DNA of 64,000 bases from Thermothielavioides terrestris NRRL 8126 (lineage: Eukaryota > Ascomycota > Sordariomycetes > Sordariales > Chaetomiaceae). Below are positions 10,451 to 22,255 of this stretch, piece after piece; the first letter of the stretch is position 1, and the number at the start of each line of letters is the position of its first letter. The position numbers were made by a program, and so were the translations under genes. A model generated the notes under the pieces. The model searched no databases. It worked only from the letters and a program-made list of their open reading frames with translations, and was not told the origin of the DNA. Where the stretch lies: NCBI RefSeq assembly GCF_000226115.1, contig NC_016458.1, positions 7,908,001 to 7,972,000 on the forward strand, given 5' to 3'.

Positions 10451-12608
10451 ATGGACCCGCGAGACCAGACATTCATAACCATCCACAGTGGGTTCAACAC
10501 GGCCGAGTTCTGCGTCGCCGGCTGACTGTCGTCCTTGCCCAGACCTCACCCCCGATGCCAACATTCTCTTTGCGTCCGATTCGATCCTCGACATTCTGGG
10601 GTACCAGCCCGACGAGGTCAGGGGGAAGTCAGCGTTTGACTATTTCCACCCCGACGAGGTGCCGTTTGCGCGTTCGATCCACAGCCGAGGCGTCCTGCTA
10701 GACAAGGCCGCCGTCCTCCACTACGCCCGCATTCTTTCCAGAACCGGCCAGTGGGTCAGCTGCGAATGCTGCTTCACCGTCGTGCACAATGTCTTGGTGG
10801 CGTCGACGAGCATATATTTTAAGGGGGCGAGGAGTGAAAGTGCGGATTTGAACCCCAGGCTGGCACTTGTGTCCTGGCGCTAATGTGTCCGTCTAGGGAG
10901 GGCGAGGGACGCGCCCCAGGTCCGCCGCATATTCTCCACCTCGCCGCGGGATCCTCGATACCACATGCTGGAACACCTCTCGCCGAAGTTCGAAATGCCT
11001 CCCATGGAGCGGGAACCCCGTGCCGCGCTTATTCTCAACCGGTTCACTCGGAACCTGACCATCATGTACGCGACAGATGCTGTCATCCAAATTCTGGGGC
11101 TACGGCCGGCTGAGCTCCTGGAGCGGCCCTTCTACGAGTGCATCCAGCCCAACTGCCTCGAAGAAGCTGAAAGGTGTTTGGAAAGCGCCAAGGCGAACGA
11201 GTCGATTGCCTACTTGCGCTTCTGGTACAAGGACCCGCGAATTGACTTGAGCGATGCGGAAAACGAGGAAGAGGAGGATGAAGCTGACGACCTGGAGGAC
11301 GAAGCGGAAGAAAGGAGCTGCAGTCCTGACGGAAGCGAACTGGACGTCAAGGATGTCAAGGTCGGGGATGATGGCATGGACATTAGCGAAGAGCCGGCTG
11401 CACGGGGCGTTGACGGCGGCCGCGGCGGCGGAGGGAGCGAAAGCGGGGGTGCCTCAAGCGCTCTCCGTGCCTCAATACCGCGCGAGCGTCGTCCGCAGGC
11501 GCCCCGGACATTCGAGCTCGAGGCTGTCGTCTCCTGTACGTCAGACGGGCTGGTCGTGGTGTTGCGCAGAGCGCGGCCCCCTATACTGGACCCACAACCA
11601 CCTGTGCTACCTGCGCCCTTCAACTTCGAGAACGGCCTGTTCGCGGCGCCGTGGGGTCTCCAGCCGATCGAACCTTACTTCCCACCTGAGCTCCTCTACA
11701 CATTCCGCCCGCCGTTCCTGCCGCAGTACATGCCGTTGCGCGAGTGCGTCAAAGCGGCGGGCGGGCCACCTTTCGATCGTACGTTATCCCCTAGCCTCGG
11801 CCATGCTGGCGTCGAAGCTGTCCCAGAACTAACACGGCAGCATGCAGAGCTGATGCGGTCGATACGGGACGTGGCCGTCTTTGCCTGGGCAGTAACCGGC
11901 ATCAACGGGACGCTCGCCAGCTACGGCCAGGGCCGACCCATGCTCGGCGCCCAACCGGTGGATGGGCTGCCGGTCTGGGAGCCGGACACTCGGCCGACCA
12001 CATATCCGCCTCCCGCAGACCAGACACCAACCCGAGCGGATGGCGCCAGCGACCTGGCCAAGGACCCGCCCTTCGGCCGCGGCAGCATCTACCCCGCCGA
12101 GTCCCCCATGCACGCCTACCGCACCCGACACGCGTCCCTCGACGAGGGGATGTACAACACTACCACCAGCAGCATCATCAGCAGCAGTAGCAGCAGTAGC
12201 GGCAGCCGGCCAGCGCTGTGGGGCGCGCCGTCAACCCCGGCCAGCGCCACCTTTCCATACACCCACGCCAGCAGCACCAGCAGCGGCAGCAGCAGCAGCG
12301 GGTACGAGCGGGGGCAATATCCGCAGCACCGCCGCCCGCCGCTGCGCCCGGCCTTCTCGGTCGACGCGCTGCAGGACCACGCGCGTCACCAGCAGCAGCA
12401 GGCCTCCTCCACCACCTCCTCCTCCGCCTCCTCCAACGCGACCTACGTGCCGACCATGTCGTGGTCTGAGCCGGCGGCCGCGGCGAGGAGGACGTGCGCG
12501 CCGAGCTACGGCGGCGGGGCGTCTGCGGGAGGCCCGTCGTCGTCGGCGGCGGCGAGCGTGGGCGAGTTGTCGGGCCGCGGCGCACAGGCGGGGAGGTACT
12601 TCTGGTAG
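10451..12608 (+). CDS. Two-PAS-domain protein, fungal, putative sensor/transcriptional regulator
   Basis: Model: join(10451..10487, 10543..10839, 10897..11778, 11848..12608), 658 aa. PAS 1 (about residues 10-100) reads FITIHNLTPDANILFASDSI, then ILGYQPDEVRGKSAFDYFHP. PAS 2 (about 140-200) reads ALILNRFTRNLTIMYATDAV, then ILGLRPAELLERPFYECIQP. An acidic linker, a conserved VAVFAWAVTGINGTLASYGQ block and a Ser/Gly/Pro-rich tail follow. The layout matches a Pezizomycotina family related to the PAS region of White Collar proteins. The LOV photoreceptor cysteine motif (GRNCRFLQ) and a GATA zinc finger are absent, so a light-sensing role is not supported. The first exon encodes only 12 residues plus one base; the second intron acceptor was chosen because it restores the PAS reading frame. 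Confidence 0.8.
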
Positions 12609-14268
12609 TCCGTCCCAGCAGGCTATGGTCGTGGCAGTGTGAGTTGGGTGTTTGTTTGGTGGGGTGGGTATTAATATTGCGGGCTGGCGGTAGATGCAGG
12701 CGCTGGATGGGTTTGAATTGCCCGCCGTGGAAATCATGACGTCCGTGTTGTGCTTTTTGACATTAACGGGACGGCAAGGGGGAGAAGAAGGGCGGGAGGA
12801 ATCTGGCTCAGCGGCTATCTGCGACAAGGTCATAGGGCTCAGAGTCTGAACATTTCTATATTTTGTCTTAATTTATATCTGGGTCTTCTCTGAGAGGGCA
12901 CGCAAAAGGGCAAACTGGCAAGGCAAGGCAAGCTCAAGGGTAAGGGCAAGGCAGGCGGCGGGACTTGGGCAAAAAGCTTGGGATCTTTGGGTTGTTTGGT
13001 TCTGGGTTGGATACCTTATTACACTCACCATCATTGTTGTCATCCTCATCCTCAGGCTTGAGTGCGGTGGTCAGCATCATGATTGTTATTACGAGTACTA
13101 TTAATGGCGGGATTTTGTCGAGCGTTAAATTCCTGTTCAGCAACTTTGGGGTTGTAGGTAGGTATGTACAGTACAAGCCAGCTCTTGCGTCGCTGTATCT
13201 GTACATAGTATGTACATACATGCACATTGGAAGGGAATGACGCAGCGGAGGATAGGGGACGCAGAGGTAGATGAAGACATGGCGCAGTGTGGACACCCCC
13301 CGTCAAGGACAATGGACGCGACGACCAGCACATGTGACTGGCCAGTGTATTCCTGGTATGAGATTTCGATGTCGGCATCCAGCCGGGCCATCGGAAGTGT
13401 TCATGTGGTCGGAACCGCTGCTGTTACGGAACTGTGCCTTCACCTCGTTGTCTCCTCAATAAATCAGATCTTCCGCGTTACGCGCTGAAGGGACAGCGCT
13501 GAAGGGACACGGTACGGCACGTAGTACACGAGGGACTCCTCGTTCACTGCACCCACGGACGGCTATCATGACTATCTGCTATTTTCTCTGGCGATTCGGA
13601 GCATGGACCATGGAGCTGGGCGTCGCGCGGATTCCCGGCGGTGTGGTTTTCGACGAGTTCAGGATTGGCGGGGGGGTGTTGCTGCACAGTTCGGGAGGGG
13701 GAGAGGAGGAGAGGAGAGGAACGAGGCGAGGCTGGTGGTGCTGAGAGCGAGGAGGGGGTGGAGATTGAAATTATTGGGCTCAGGGTCCCGACCATTTGAT
13801 TCGCCTCTATTGCTGTGAGTAGTGCTGAATCTTGAAGGGCTGGTTGTTTGGGGGAAGTTGGGGCGAATTGGTGTGGACGATGAGCTGTGTTGTATTTGAG
13901 AGTTCGCATTGACGTCGAGGTTATGGTCCTCGACAGGGCAGTTCTGTCCAGTAATGTTACCATTGGCGTTACGCCGTAACGTTAAGGTATGTGGCTTTCG
14001 AAATGTTGAAAGCAGCGAAATTTAGACCTCTGTTAGTTACCGGTGTTTGACCCACATTTGCTGGCAGGAGCTTGGGCCTGCAACGTCAGTTGGCTTGCGC
14101 AAGCTTGAGGAAACCGTGGACCCTTTGGCCCTGCTCGATGCCATATCCAAACTCCTGCACGACGGCCGCAGCACCCTGCACCAACATCACGGTTCCCCCT
14201 ATACGCACATAGCATCCGATCCCATCAAGCACCCCAACGCAACTCGGCGTGCCGCCGACACCGCGACC
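12609..14268. other. Intergenic, 3' flank of the PAS gene to the Yip1-family gene
   Basis: No recognisable gene. A 139-codon minus-strand open frame (13544-13963) has Pro/Ser-rich composition only. The sequence is more AT-rich than the flanking exons. Confidence 0.5.
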
Positions 14269-15429
14269 ATGGCCGCGCCAAGCCGCCGCGACTACCAGAA
14301 CGTGCCGGCCGTCGACATGACGACGACGAGCTGATCGACCCGGACGACGGTGCGTCTGCTCCTCCCTCCGCATCATCAGTCTTTAGCTAACCACCTACCT
14401 CCCCCTGGCCCCTCTAACAGCCGACCTCAACACCTTCGACGACCCGCTCTCCACCACCACCCACCAACCCACCCCATCCACCTCCACCACCTCCGCCTCG
14501 CGCAACAACAACAACCCGCCTCTCGTATCCGGCACCATCGGCTCGGCAACGACCGCCGCCTCGGCCGCCTGGACAAGCCGCATCCCAGGCGAGGACCGCG
14601 CGGCGCCGCGGTCGACCATCGACGAGTCCGTGTGGGCGACCCTGCGGCGCGACCTGCTGGCCGTGTGGGCCACCCTGCGCGAGGTGCTGTACCCGCGGCA
14701 CCTGCTGTCCTTCTCGTCGCGCACGGGCGGCTCGCTGCGCGGCGCGTACGCGACGCTGCGCGCCGGCGGCGGGCTGGCGGCCGCGCGCGAGGAGCTCGCT
14801 GGCCTCGCGGGCAGCGTCGCGAGCGATGCCGAGGGCTTGCTTAGCGGCGAGTATTTCCAGGCCGCTGGCCAGGCGGAGGGCGGGGGGAGGAGGGTCGGGC
14901 TCGGCGCCGGGTGGGATCTGTGGGGTCCGCTGATTTTCTGTTTGATGCTCAGCACGCTGCTGTGCTTGAAGAGCAGGGAGCAGCAGCGGGAGGTGGTGTT
15001 CAGTGGGGTGTTTGCGATGGTGTGGATTGGGATGGCGGTCGTCACGCTGCAGATCAAGTTGCTGGGGGGGAATATGTGAGTTGTCTCGTGTCTCGTGCTC
15101 TTTTCATGCTGACGACGGAGGTGTTTTGTCCTCCTTGGCTGGGCTGGGTTGGGCTGGGCTAACGTTTGTCTGTTTGCAGCTCCTTCGCGCAGAGCATCTG
15201 CGTCATTGGCTACACGCTGTTCCCGCTCGTCATTGCCGCGCTGCTGTCGGCGCTCAGCCTGCACTGGATCGCGAGGATCCCGGTGTACCTCGTGCTGGTG
15301 GCCTGGTCGCTGGCCGCGGGCATCAGCATCCTGGGCGGCAGCGGGGTCGTCAAGAACCGCGTCGGCCTGGCTGTGTATCCGCTGTTTGTCTTCTACTTGG
15401 GCCTGGGCTGTCTGTGCTTCATCAGCTGA
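14269..15429 (+). CDS. Yip1-domain Golgi membrane protein (YIPF6/Yip4-like), with apparent frame break near 14317
   Basis: Multispanning Golgi/ER membrane protein of the Yip1 family, which binds Ypt/Rab GTPases and acts in vesicle transport. Exon 2 (14421..15075) and exon 3 (15180..15429) are clear: LWGPLIFCLMLSTLLCL, VFSGVFAMVWIGMAVVTLQI, SICVIGYTLFPLVIAALLSA, and the ending PLFVFYLGLGCLCFIS. About five TM helices are visible. Exon 1 ends at 14349 with ELIDPDD, joining to ADLNTFDDP. Problem: the ATG at 14269 (MAAPSRRDYQNVPAVD) is one base out of frame with that segment; a single missing base near 14317 would explain it. The alternative, a 29-base intron (14302-14330), is implausibly short. 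Either the sequence has a one-base error or the gene is broken here. The family call for the membrane part is firm. Confidence 0.8.
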
Positions 15430-15802
15430 TTGCTGTCCTCGGTTAACAAGACGCGAGAGGGAGTTGTTCTGTCGAGGAAGGGGTCGGGGTTGGTTCACTG
15501 TGTATTTCTAGAATATCCTTTGCAATTGTACAACCCCTTTGTGGGCCGGGTCCGGACCGGGTGTCTCAAAGATGGCCTTCTACGGCGTTGAGTTAACATG
15601 GACAGACTGTTGATTTTCCAGGCAGTGGTTTGCTAAGCCGACATTCCGACAGATAGGTCCTGTGCCTCGGCATGAAAGATAAAATGCTCCGTCATTTTGC
15701 TTGCTCTATTTCCTGCGCACGCTTTATATAAGTCCATCTCCCGTCATGTCTACCTGATGCCCGCCGGGATAAAGCAGTGTTTATGCGAAATATAACAACT
15801 CT
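15430..15802. other. Short convergent intergenic region
   Basis: Shared 3' flank of the Yip1-family gene and the Ca2+/H+ exchanger gene. No gene seen. Confidence 0.6.
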
Positions 15803-17481
15803 TCAGCGCTCAGAAACACCCCCGGCAGCCGCAGTCACAAGCTCCTCTGGGTTCGGATAGTACAGCGCGGCGACGGCGATGGCAATGTACACAATCACGC
15901 ACAGCGCGCCCTCGAGGTAGTTGGTCTTCTGGTCGCGCAGGAAGTTGCCGACGGTGATGATGGCCAGCAGCAGCACGACGATGTCGAAGGTCTCAAAGTT
16001 CAGCCCCATGTCCTTGTCGAGCCCCCAGCCGACGATGACGACGAGCGGGGCGTTGAACAGGGCGGTCTGCAGCGTGGCGCCCAGCACGTGCGACAGCGCA
16101 AAGTTCATCTGGTCGTCGTACGCCTCGTCCACCGCCGTCAGGTGCTCGGCCGCCTTCTCGACCAGCGGCACGAGGATGAGGCCGACGAAGGCGTCCGACA
16201 CGTGCCGCTCCTCGACGATGAAGTGGATCTGGTCGACCAGGGCGATGGCGATGATGGTCACGAGCGCGATGGCAACCGCCAGCGCGAGGACGCACTCGGT
16301 GAACGTCAGCCGGTGGTGCATGCGCGACTCGTGCCTGTCGGTGTCGCGCTCCTCGTCGGCGACGAAGATGGCGTCGTAGATGCCGTGGTGTGTGCGCGCC
16401 TGGAAGAAGAGGTAGATGAAGTAGGCGATCATGAGCAGCACCGCGGTGCTGCGCGAGATGTGGATCGTCTTGGCCTCCAGATCGGCAATATTGCTGCCGA
16501 GCGAGTGCTCGAACACGGTCGGGATGGCGAGGCCAAAGCCGCTGGACATAAGGTCAGCAAGTAAGGACTTATAACCGCCTCCCCCCCCCCCCCCCCCCCC
16601 CAACCGGGAGTGTGCAACTCACGCTGTCAGGAGCAACCCGTTGCCCGCTTCGCTGACGGTCTCGCTGAACGAGGACTCTTCGCGCTTCAGGCCGCCGGCA
16701 ACGAAGCACAGGCCCAGACACAGCAGCATGGTCGCCAGTACCGATCCCAGGATGGCCGCCTTAATGACCTGGATGTAGTTGATTCCGGGGACGTCAGGCC
16801 GCGTAATCAGGACGATGAACATGATGATCTCGACGAGGCCACCCAGCCTGAATCAGTCAGCCAGTCAGCACACACACGCCCTGCCTTCTGCCAGCACCCT
16901 CCCCTCCTCCTTTTACCGAACCCCCACCCCAATCCCCATTCCCATAGGAAAAAAAAGAAGAAATGCACGCACGTAGTCTCGATAATAACCCCCATCACAT
17001 GCGGCACCTTCCTGCCCAGCTCCTGCCCGGCAAACCCGATGAGGTTCGCGCACGGCACCATGGCCAGGTAGCTCAGGATGAAGATGACGAGGTGGTTGTC
17101 CGGTAGGGCATAGCGTACGGCGATGGCGGCCGGCACGACAGGCCACAGCACGTTGACGGCGCGCGAGGCCCACGAGGCCGAGCGGAACACGTTGCGGAGG
17201 AACAGCAGCGGGTGGATTCCCGAGCGGCCGGACTCGCCCTCGGGGCGGACCGCGAGCACACCGGCGAACTTCTCCGCCTGGGTCGGCGTCCGCTCCAGCG
17301 GGAGGTCGGTTGTGTGGAGGGGCAGCTGGGTGTCATTGGAGTGGGCGGTGTTGTTGCGGGTGGAGGTGGCGGTGGCTTGGGATTTCTCCGGGAGTGGTGA
17401 GGAGGATGAGGTCGGTGGTTGGGACATTGTTGGCGAAGGGGATTGGGAGTGGTGTTGTTTACTTTGCTGTTCGCCAGTCAT
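15803..17481 (-). CDS. Vacuolar Ca2+/H+ exchanger (CAX/VCX1 family)
   Basis: Secondary transporter moving Ca2+ into the vacuole in exchange for protons. Model: complement(15803..16541, 16623..16847, 16973..17481), 490 aa. After a hydrophilic Ser/Thr-rich N-terminus come about 11 membrane helices in two CaCA halves. First half: LSYLAMVPCANLIGFAGQEL, IIETTLGGLVEIIMF, AAILGSVLATMLLCLGLCFV. Second half: DAFVGLILVPLVEKAAEHLT (acidic residues of the ion-binding c-2 type repeat), MNFALSHVLGATLQTALFNA, FDIVVLLLAIITVGNFLRD. A hydrophilic acidic loop (EERDTDRHESR) separates the halves. The intron between exons 2 and 3 holds a long C homopolymer. A further 5' exon cannot be excluded. VCX1-like identity is inferred from the CAX signatures; several paralogues are usual in fungi. 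Confidence 0.87.
16581..16600 (+). repeat. Poly-C homopolymer in an intron of the Ca2+/H+ exchanger gene
   Basis: About 20 consecutive C on the + strand (poly-G in the transcript) lie within intron 16542-16622. Its length is likely to be unreliable in the assembly. Confidence 0.9.
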
Positions 17482-18473
17482 TCGCAGAGCTGCTTCTTCC
17501 GTTGCGAAGCTGGTGGGTTGTCAATTCAATGAAGGGCTTGGTTTGGTCCGTCAATTCGCGGACAGGTCATCGGCAACCATCCGCGGCTTCGTTGTGGGAA
17601 TGAGATCCCGTCTCACCTCTTGAATTCCTCGAACTTGGGGAGGTAGGTGAGGTTGGTGACGGGATGCCGCTGCAGTGCTGAAATACCTACGCTAAGTTAC
17701 ACATTAAGTACGGCGCAAATCACGCTGGGCCCCTGGCCAACGAGCGGCACTCCGGAGCGAGGAAAAGCATCTTCCATGGGACCAAACCCAAACGACGCCG
17801 CCAAGACGGTGCCGTGGGGAAGCTGGAAACTGAAAGCTGACGCCGAGCGCCATGAGCCACCTGGCGCGTGCTGCTTGGCTCATGTTTCAGGAGCCCGGCA
17901 TCGTAATTGAATGGATCTGCCAAGCTGCGAGACATGGGCGGCCTCACAGACGAGTGACACAGTAAGCAGGGTCTGCGGAGCGCACCATCTGTGGAATCAA
18001 CCAACACCGCGTCTCGTTGGTCCGACGTGCCTCTGCCGTACACAGCACACTACACTAGTGTAGTGGACTGACTGATACTCGATTCAGTTGCGCTTGGCTG
18101 TTTCTGAGCCGCCGTCGTGCAGAGTTTGGGCGCCGCAACCGCAGCATTCTGTTGGGAATGGACCGCGGAGATCAGACACAGCCCCCTGAAAGGCCAAGCT
18201 CGGCAAAAAGCTTGGCTGGCAGGAGGCCTGAATCCCCACACTTCGTCCGAGACAGGTCCAACTCCCGAGCCGGGGGAGGACACTGGGAAAGAAATATGAG
18301 CGGCAATGGCGTTTGCTGCCCAAACAGGCAAAGGGAATCGTGATCATTTCTTGAGCGTGGCGACGTATGTACACAGTAGTGTAGTGTAGCTTGAGATAGC
18401 GACGGCGGCCCGGCCCGGCGGAAGCGTATCCACAGCAGGTGCTATACGAGTTGTATATTAGATCGGTCGTTAG
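17482..18473. other. Intergenic between exchanger and HRQ1
   Basis: No gene recognised. It holds an 18-bp perfect palindrome at 18048-18065 and short TAGTGTA-type motifs near 18375. Confidence 0.5.
18048..18065. repeat. Perfect 18-bp palindrome
   Basis: CACTACACTAGTGTAGTG reads identically on both strands. A related TACACTAGTGT occurs at 61478-61488. It may be a regulatory site or a remnant of a repeat; function unknown. Confidence 0.7.
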
Positions 18474-21400
18474 TTATTCGCCGCCCTGCAACGTTATTTC
18501 CCCCTTTTCTTCGCCTTCCACCATCAAGCCCCTGCCATCTCTCGTCGGCACCGGGCTCGCAAGCACGACCGTCTCGACGCCCGCGGGGCTGGCCTCCTCG
18601 GGGCCCATGGGCAGCGCGTCGACGTCGATCTCCTCGTCCAGCAAGGCCTTCAAGACGACCTCGCAGCCGGCCTTGCTCATGACCTCGTTCATCTCCTTGC
18701 ACAGCTCCGACGCGCAGCACTCGACGCACCCGCCGAGGCACGCGCAGGCCGAGACCCTGTCGAGGGCCTGCCGCAGCAGCATGTCCACGAACTCGAACGC
18801 CTTGGTGTTGATGCCCGACCCGCCGGCGCCGCCCTTGGCGTCGTAAAAGGTCAGCCGCGCCGGCCGCTTGCGCTGCGTCTCGCGCCGGGCGAACTCCTTC
18901 AGCGCGCTCTTGCACTCGGTCCTGACGTCGCCCGGCATGCTGACGACGAAGTTGGGGATCAGGCTCATGACGGCGTGCTGGGCGGCGTGGATGGCCGCGG
19001 CGACGTGCAGGCGGCGGGCGGTGAGGATGTCGAGCGCGCGTTTCGGCACGTCGAGCCACATGCCCTTGCTGTGGCGCACCACCGGCGGGTTGTCGACCTG
19101 CACAGCATCGAGGATGCGCCCGCGCCGCGCATCCACCTTGAAGTAGCCGAAGACGACCTGCTTGATGCGGATCGCGCCGTAGTAGGCGCGCCAGCGCGAG
19201 CCGCGCAGCCGCTTGACGGCCTCCGTCTCGACCGGGTCGATGTCGGTGTAGTCGCGCTGCGACGTTAGCCAGTCGACCTTGACCCGCTCGACGCGCGCGA
19301 GTTTCTGGTCCGGGTTGAAGTCCCGCACGAGGTACGTGTCGCCCTGGTGGAGGAAGATGGCGCCGTCGTAGATGGTGAACGTGGCGCGGGAGGCTTCGAG
19401 CTCTTCGAGCACGATGTTGCGGCCGTGCGTGATGTCGACGATGGCGAAGTGATCTTCCTCCGTGTCGCGGATCGACACGAACTTGGAGGGGAGAGGCCGG
19501 AACCGGTCGTGGCAGTGGTAGAAGCCCGTCTCGTCCTTGATGAGCCGTTCCTCGCAGACCTGGGCCAGATCGCTGCCGAAGTAGACGGCGTCTTCTGCCG
19601 GCTGGATCGGCATCTCGTACGCAGCGCACTGAATGTGCCCCTCTTTGACCAGCATGTTGTCCAGGTCGACCTGCAGCTCGCAGTTCGGCTTGGTGAACAG
19701 CTCGTCGGGGTTCTGCATGTAGTACTGATCGACCGCGAAGCTGTCTCCGACCAAGATGGACAGCGAGTCCTTGTTCCTGCGCCCCGCCCTGCCGCTCTGC
19801 TGCCGGAGATTGGCAATCGTGTACGGGAATCCCCACGTAAGCACGCAGTCGAGGGTGCCGATATCGACGCCAAGCTCGAGAGCCGTGGTGGCGATGATGC
19901 CGAGCAGCTTGCCCTCGAACATCTCGGTCTCGATCCGGCGCCGGTCCTGGGCAGTGTAGCCGCCGCGGTAGCCCATGACCCGCGGGACAACCTCGCTCCG
20001 GCCGAGCGTCTCCAGCTCCTGCTTCACAGCGCCGACCAGCTTCTCGCACTGCTCACGGACCCTGCAGAAGGCAATCACCCTGACTCCGCGCAGGATCAGC
20101 TGGCAGAACAAGCGTGCACACTCCAGCATGGCGTTCCCACGCCCGCTTGCCGGGTCGCCGGGGACTTTGTAGGGCGTGTTCCAGCAGAGGAACTCCTTCC
20201 GCCCTGCCGACGTCAGCATTTTCTGTTATCTCGACGAGAGCCAAAATCCACCTACCCGAAGGGGAGCCGTCGAAGTCGATCAAGCGGACATCGTCGATGC
20301 CGAATATCGTTTTGAAGTGCTGCTCAGGGTTCGCCACGGTAGCGGAGCACGAGATGAACTTGACGTGCCTGTTGCCCAGCGCCGCACAGGTCCGGCGGAG
20401 GCGCCGCATGATGAAGGCGACGTGGGAGCCCAGCAGGCCGTTGTAGTAGTGTAGTTCATCCACTGCCGCCGTCAGCGCGGAGCGCTTTGCAAGCTCGAGG
20501 AATATGCGTTAAATATAGGTACTTACCAACGACGTACTTCAGATTCTTCAGAAACGTGCGCCACTTGTCCTCCTGGGGCAGAATGGTTATGTGCAGCATA
20601 TCTGGGTTCGTGAAGATGATGCGTGCCTCGTCGCGGATGGTGCCCCGCTCGTTCATGGGCGTGTCGCCGTCGAACGTCTCGACCAGCACGTCCTCCAAAC
20701 CGGGCATGTAGCTCATCATGTCCTTCAGGCTGCGCCTCTGGTCCTGGGCGAGCGCCTTCGTGGGGAAGACGTACATGGCCCGCGTGTTGGGGTCCCGCTC
20801 CAGGGCGTGCAGCACGGGGAGCTGGTAGATCAGCGACTTGCCCGAGCTAGTCGATGTCGCCACCACTACGTTGTGTCCCGCATGCAAGGCATTGATGGCC
20901 TCGGCTTGGTGGGCGTAGAACTGCGTGATGCCTTTCGCGTTGTACAGCGTGTTGACCAGGTCCTGGCTGAGCAGGAAGTCGAGGTCGCCGTAGACGGCCT
21001 CCTGCGCCTCGAACACCCTGTGTCCGTCCGGCACGATCTGGCCCGTGTACCACGGACACTCCCGGATCTCCTGCACGATCTCGGCGATGCTCTTGCGCTC
21101 GCGGGGGATCGTCGGCGGGAGGGCACCGTCCAGGGGCGGCCGTGGCTGCGGCTCCGCCTGTGTCGGCCGCGGGATGTACCTCTCCCGCTCCTGCAGCAAC
21201 ATCACCTCGGGATCGACGCGCTCGGCGATGCACCGCGCTAGGAACGCGTGCACGGCCTGCTCAAACCGCCGATTCCGCCGCTCAATCAGCCGCATGACCT
21301 GCTTCTGGCTGAACACGGGCATCCGCATGCGGTCCTCCCTGTCGCGGGGCCGACCACCGCCAGTGCTCCCATTCTTCCCATCCGCCCTGAGCTCCCCATC

Positions 21401-22255
21401 CAAGAACTCAAACACCAGCACCTCATCGCCCCGCCCGTCCCGGCTCCCTCCCACATCTTCTCTGAAATACGCCTCCCTTTCCTCCCCGCCCAAAGACACC
21501 GCCAACGCGGCCTCATCCACGAACTCGAACCTCACCGGCCTTGCCTGACTCCCCTGTCGTGCCCTTATCTCGCCCCCTGCCCGCGAACCACCCCCTCCCA
21601 GCACACCCTCACCCTCGGCACCTCCGCCGCCACCAGCGCTCTCACCATCAAACCAGCACCGCACGGCCACAACAGCCGCGACGTCCTCCACGCACAGCGG
21701 CGCGCGCGTGTGCGCCTCGACGGCGGGCCGCAGCGTGTCCCAGGCGGGCGCGACGTGCCGGCGGGCCGAGAGGAAGGTGGACACGGTGTTGAGGGCGCGG
21801 TGGGTTTTGACGAGGTGGGTTAGGTAGGGCGGGTAGGAGTGTACTCCTCCAGCATCGTTGGTGGTGATGGTGCTGCTGCGGCTGCTTTGCGTCGGGGGTG
21901 GTGATTTTGGTGTCGGTTTTTTGTCTGATGTGCGCTTGCTTGCGGGCTTGGGCTTGGGCTGCTTGGGGTTGTTGGGATTGGGGCCGCGTTTCCTTTTCCG
22001 GGTTTGCACTTTGTTCTGATCCTGGTTCGGTGTGATCTCGAGCTCGTGGTCCCCGGGGGTGAGAGGTTCAAGCTGTTTTGTTATTGTTGTTGTTGTAGGC
22101 GACAGGGCTGATGCTTCCGTTGGGGAGTTGATTGCTGGTGGCCCTGGCGATGACGATGGCTCGTCGTCGGGCCCCGTTAGTTCAGTGGCTAGGCACCCGC
22201 GCTTGCGTTTGCCTAGTTTAGCCATCGGGACGACTCCGTCGCTGGCGGCAGACAT
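18474..22255 (-). CDS. hrq1: ATP-dependent DNA helicase HRQ1 (RecQ4-like, DUF1998)
   Basis: 3'-5' superfamily-2 helicase of the Hrq1 family, a nuclear protein linked to interstrand-crosslink repair and telomere maintenance in yeast. Model: complement(18474..20203, 20256..20462, 20527..22255), 1221 aa, exon sum divisible by three. Motifs in order: Walker A ATSTSSGKSLIYQLP (about residue 465-475), DELHYY as Walker B (about 577), SCSATVANPEQHF (motif III), TTALELGVDIG (motif V region), QSGRAGRRNKDSL (motif VI, about 785), then the DUF1998/MZB cysteine cluster CACLGGCVECCASELC (about 1133). The first about 200 residues are basic, Lys/Pro-rich and low complexity. The 52-bp intron at 20204-20255 was placed so that DGSPSGRKEFLCWNTPYK reads through. 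No damage seen. Confidence 0.92.

Noticed and set aside
10840..10896. B-box-like GGTTCAAATCC word on the minus strand, possible tRNA
   Set aside because: It lies in an intron of the PAS gene and lacks an A box and acceptor-stem complementarity.
10451..12608. White Collar-1-type blue-light receptor
   Set aside because: PAS domains are present but the flavin-binding LOV cysteine motif and GATA finger are missing.
14302..14330. 29-bp intron that would repair the Yip1-family frame
   Set aside because: Has GT and AG ends but is far shorter than any other intron here and shorter than known fungal minimum lengths; would also delete conserved residues.
19347..20315. 322-codon plus-strand open frame
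   Set aside because: Antisense of HRQ1, no recognisable domain.
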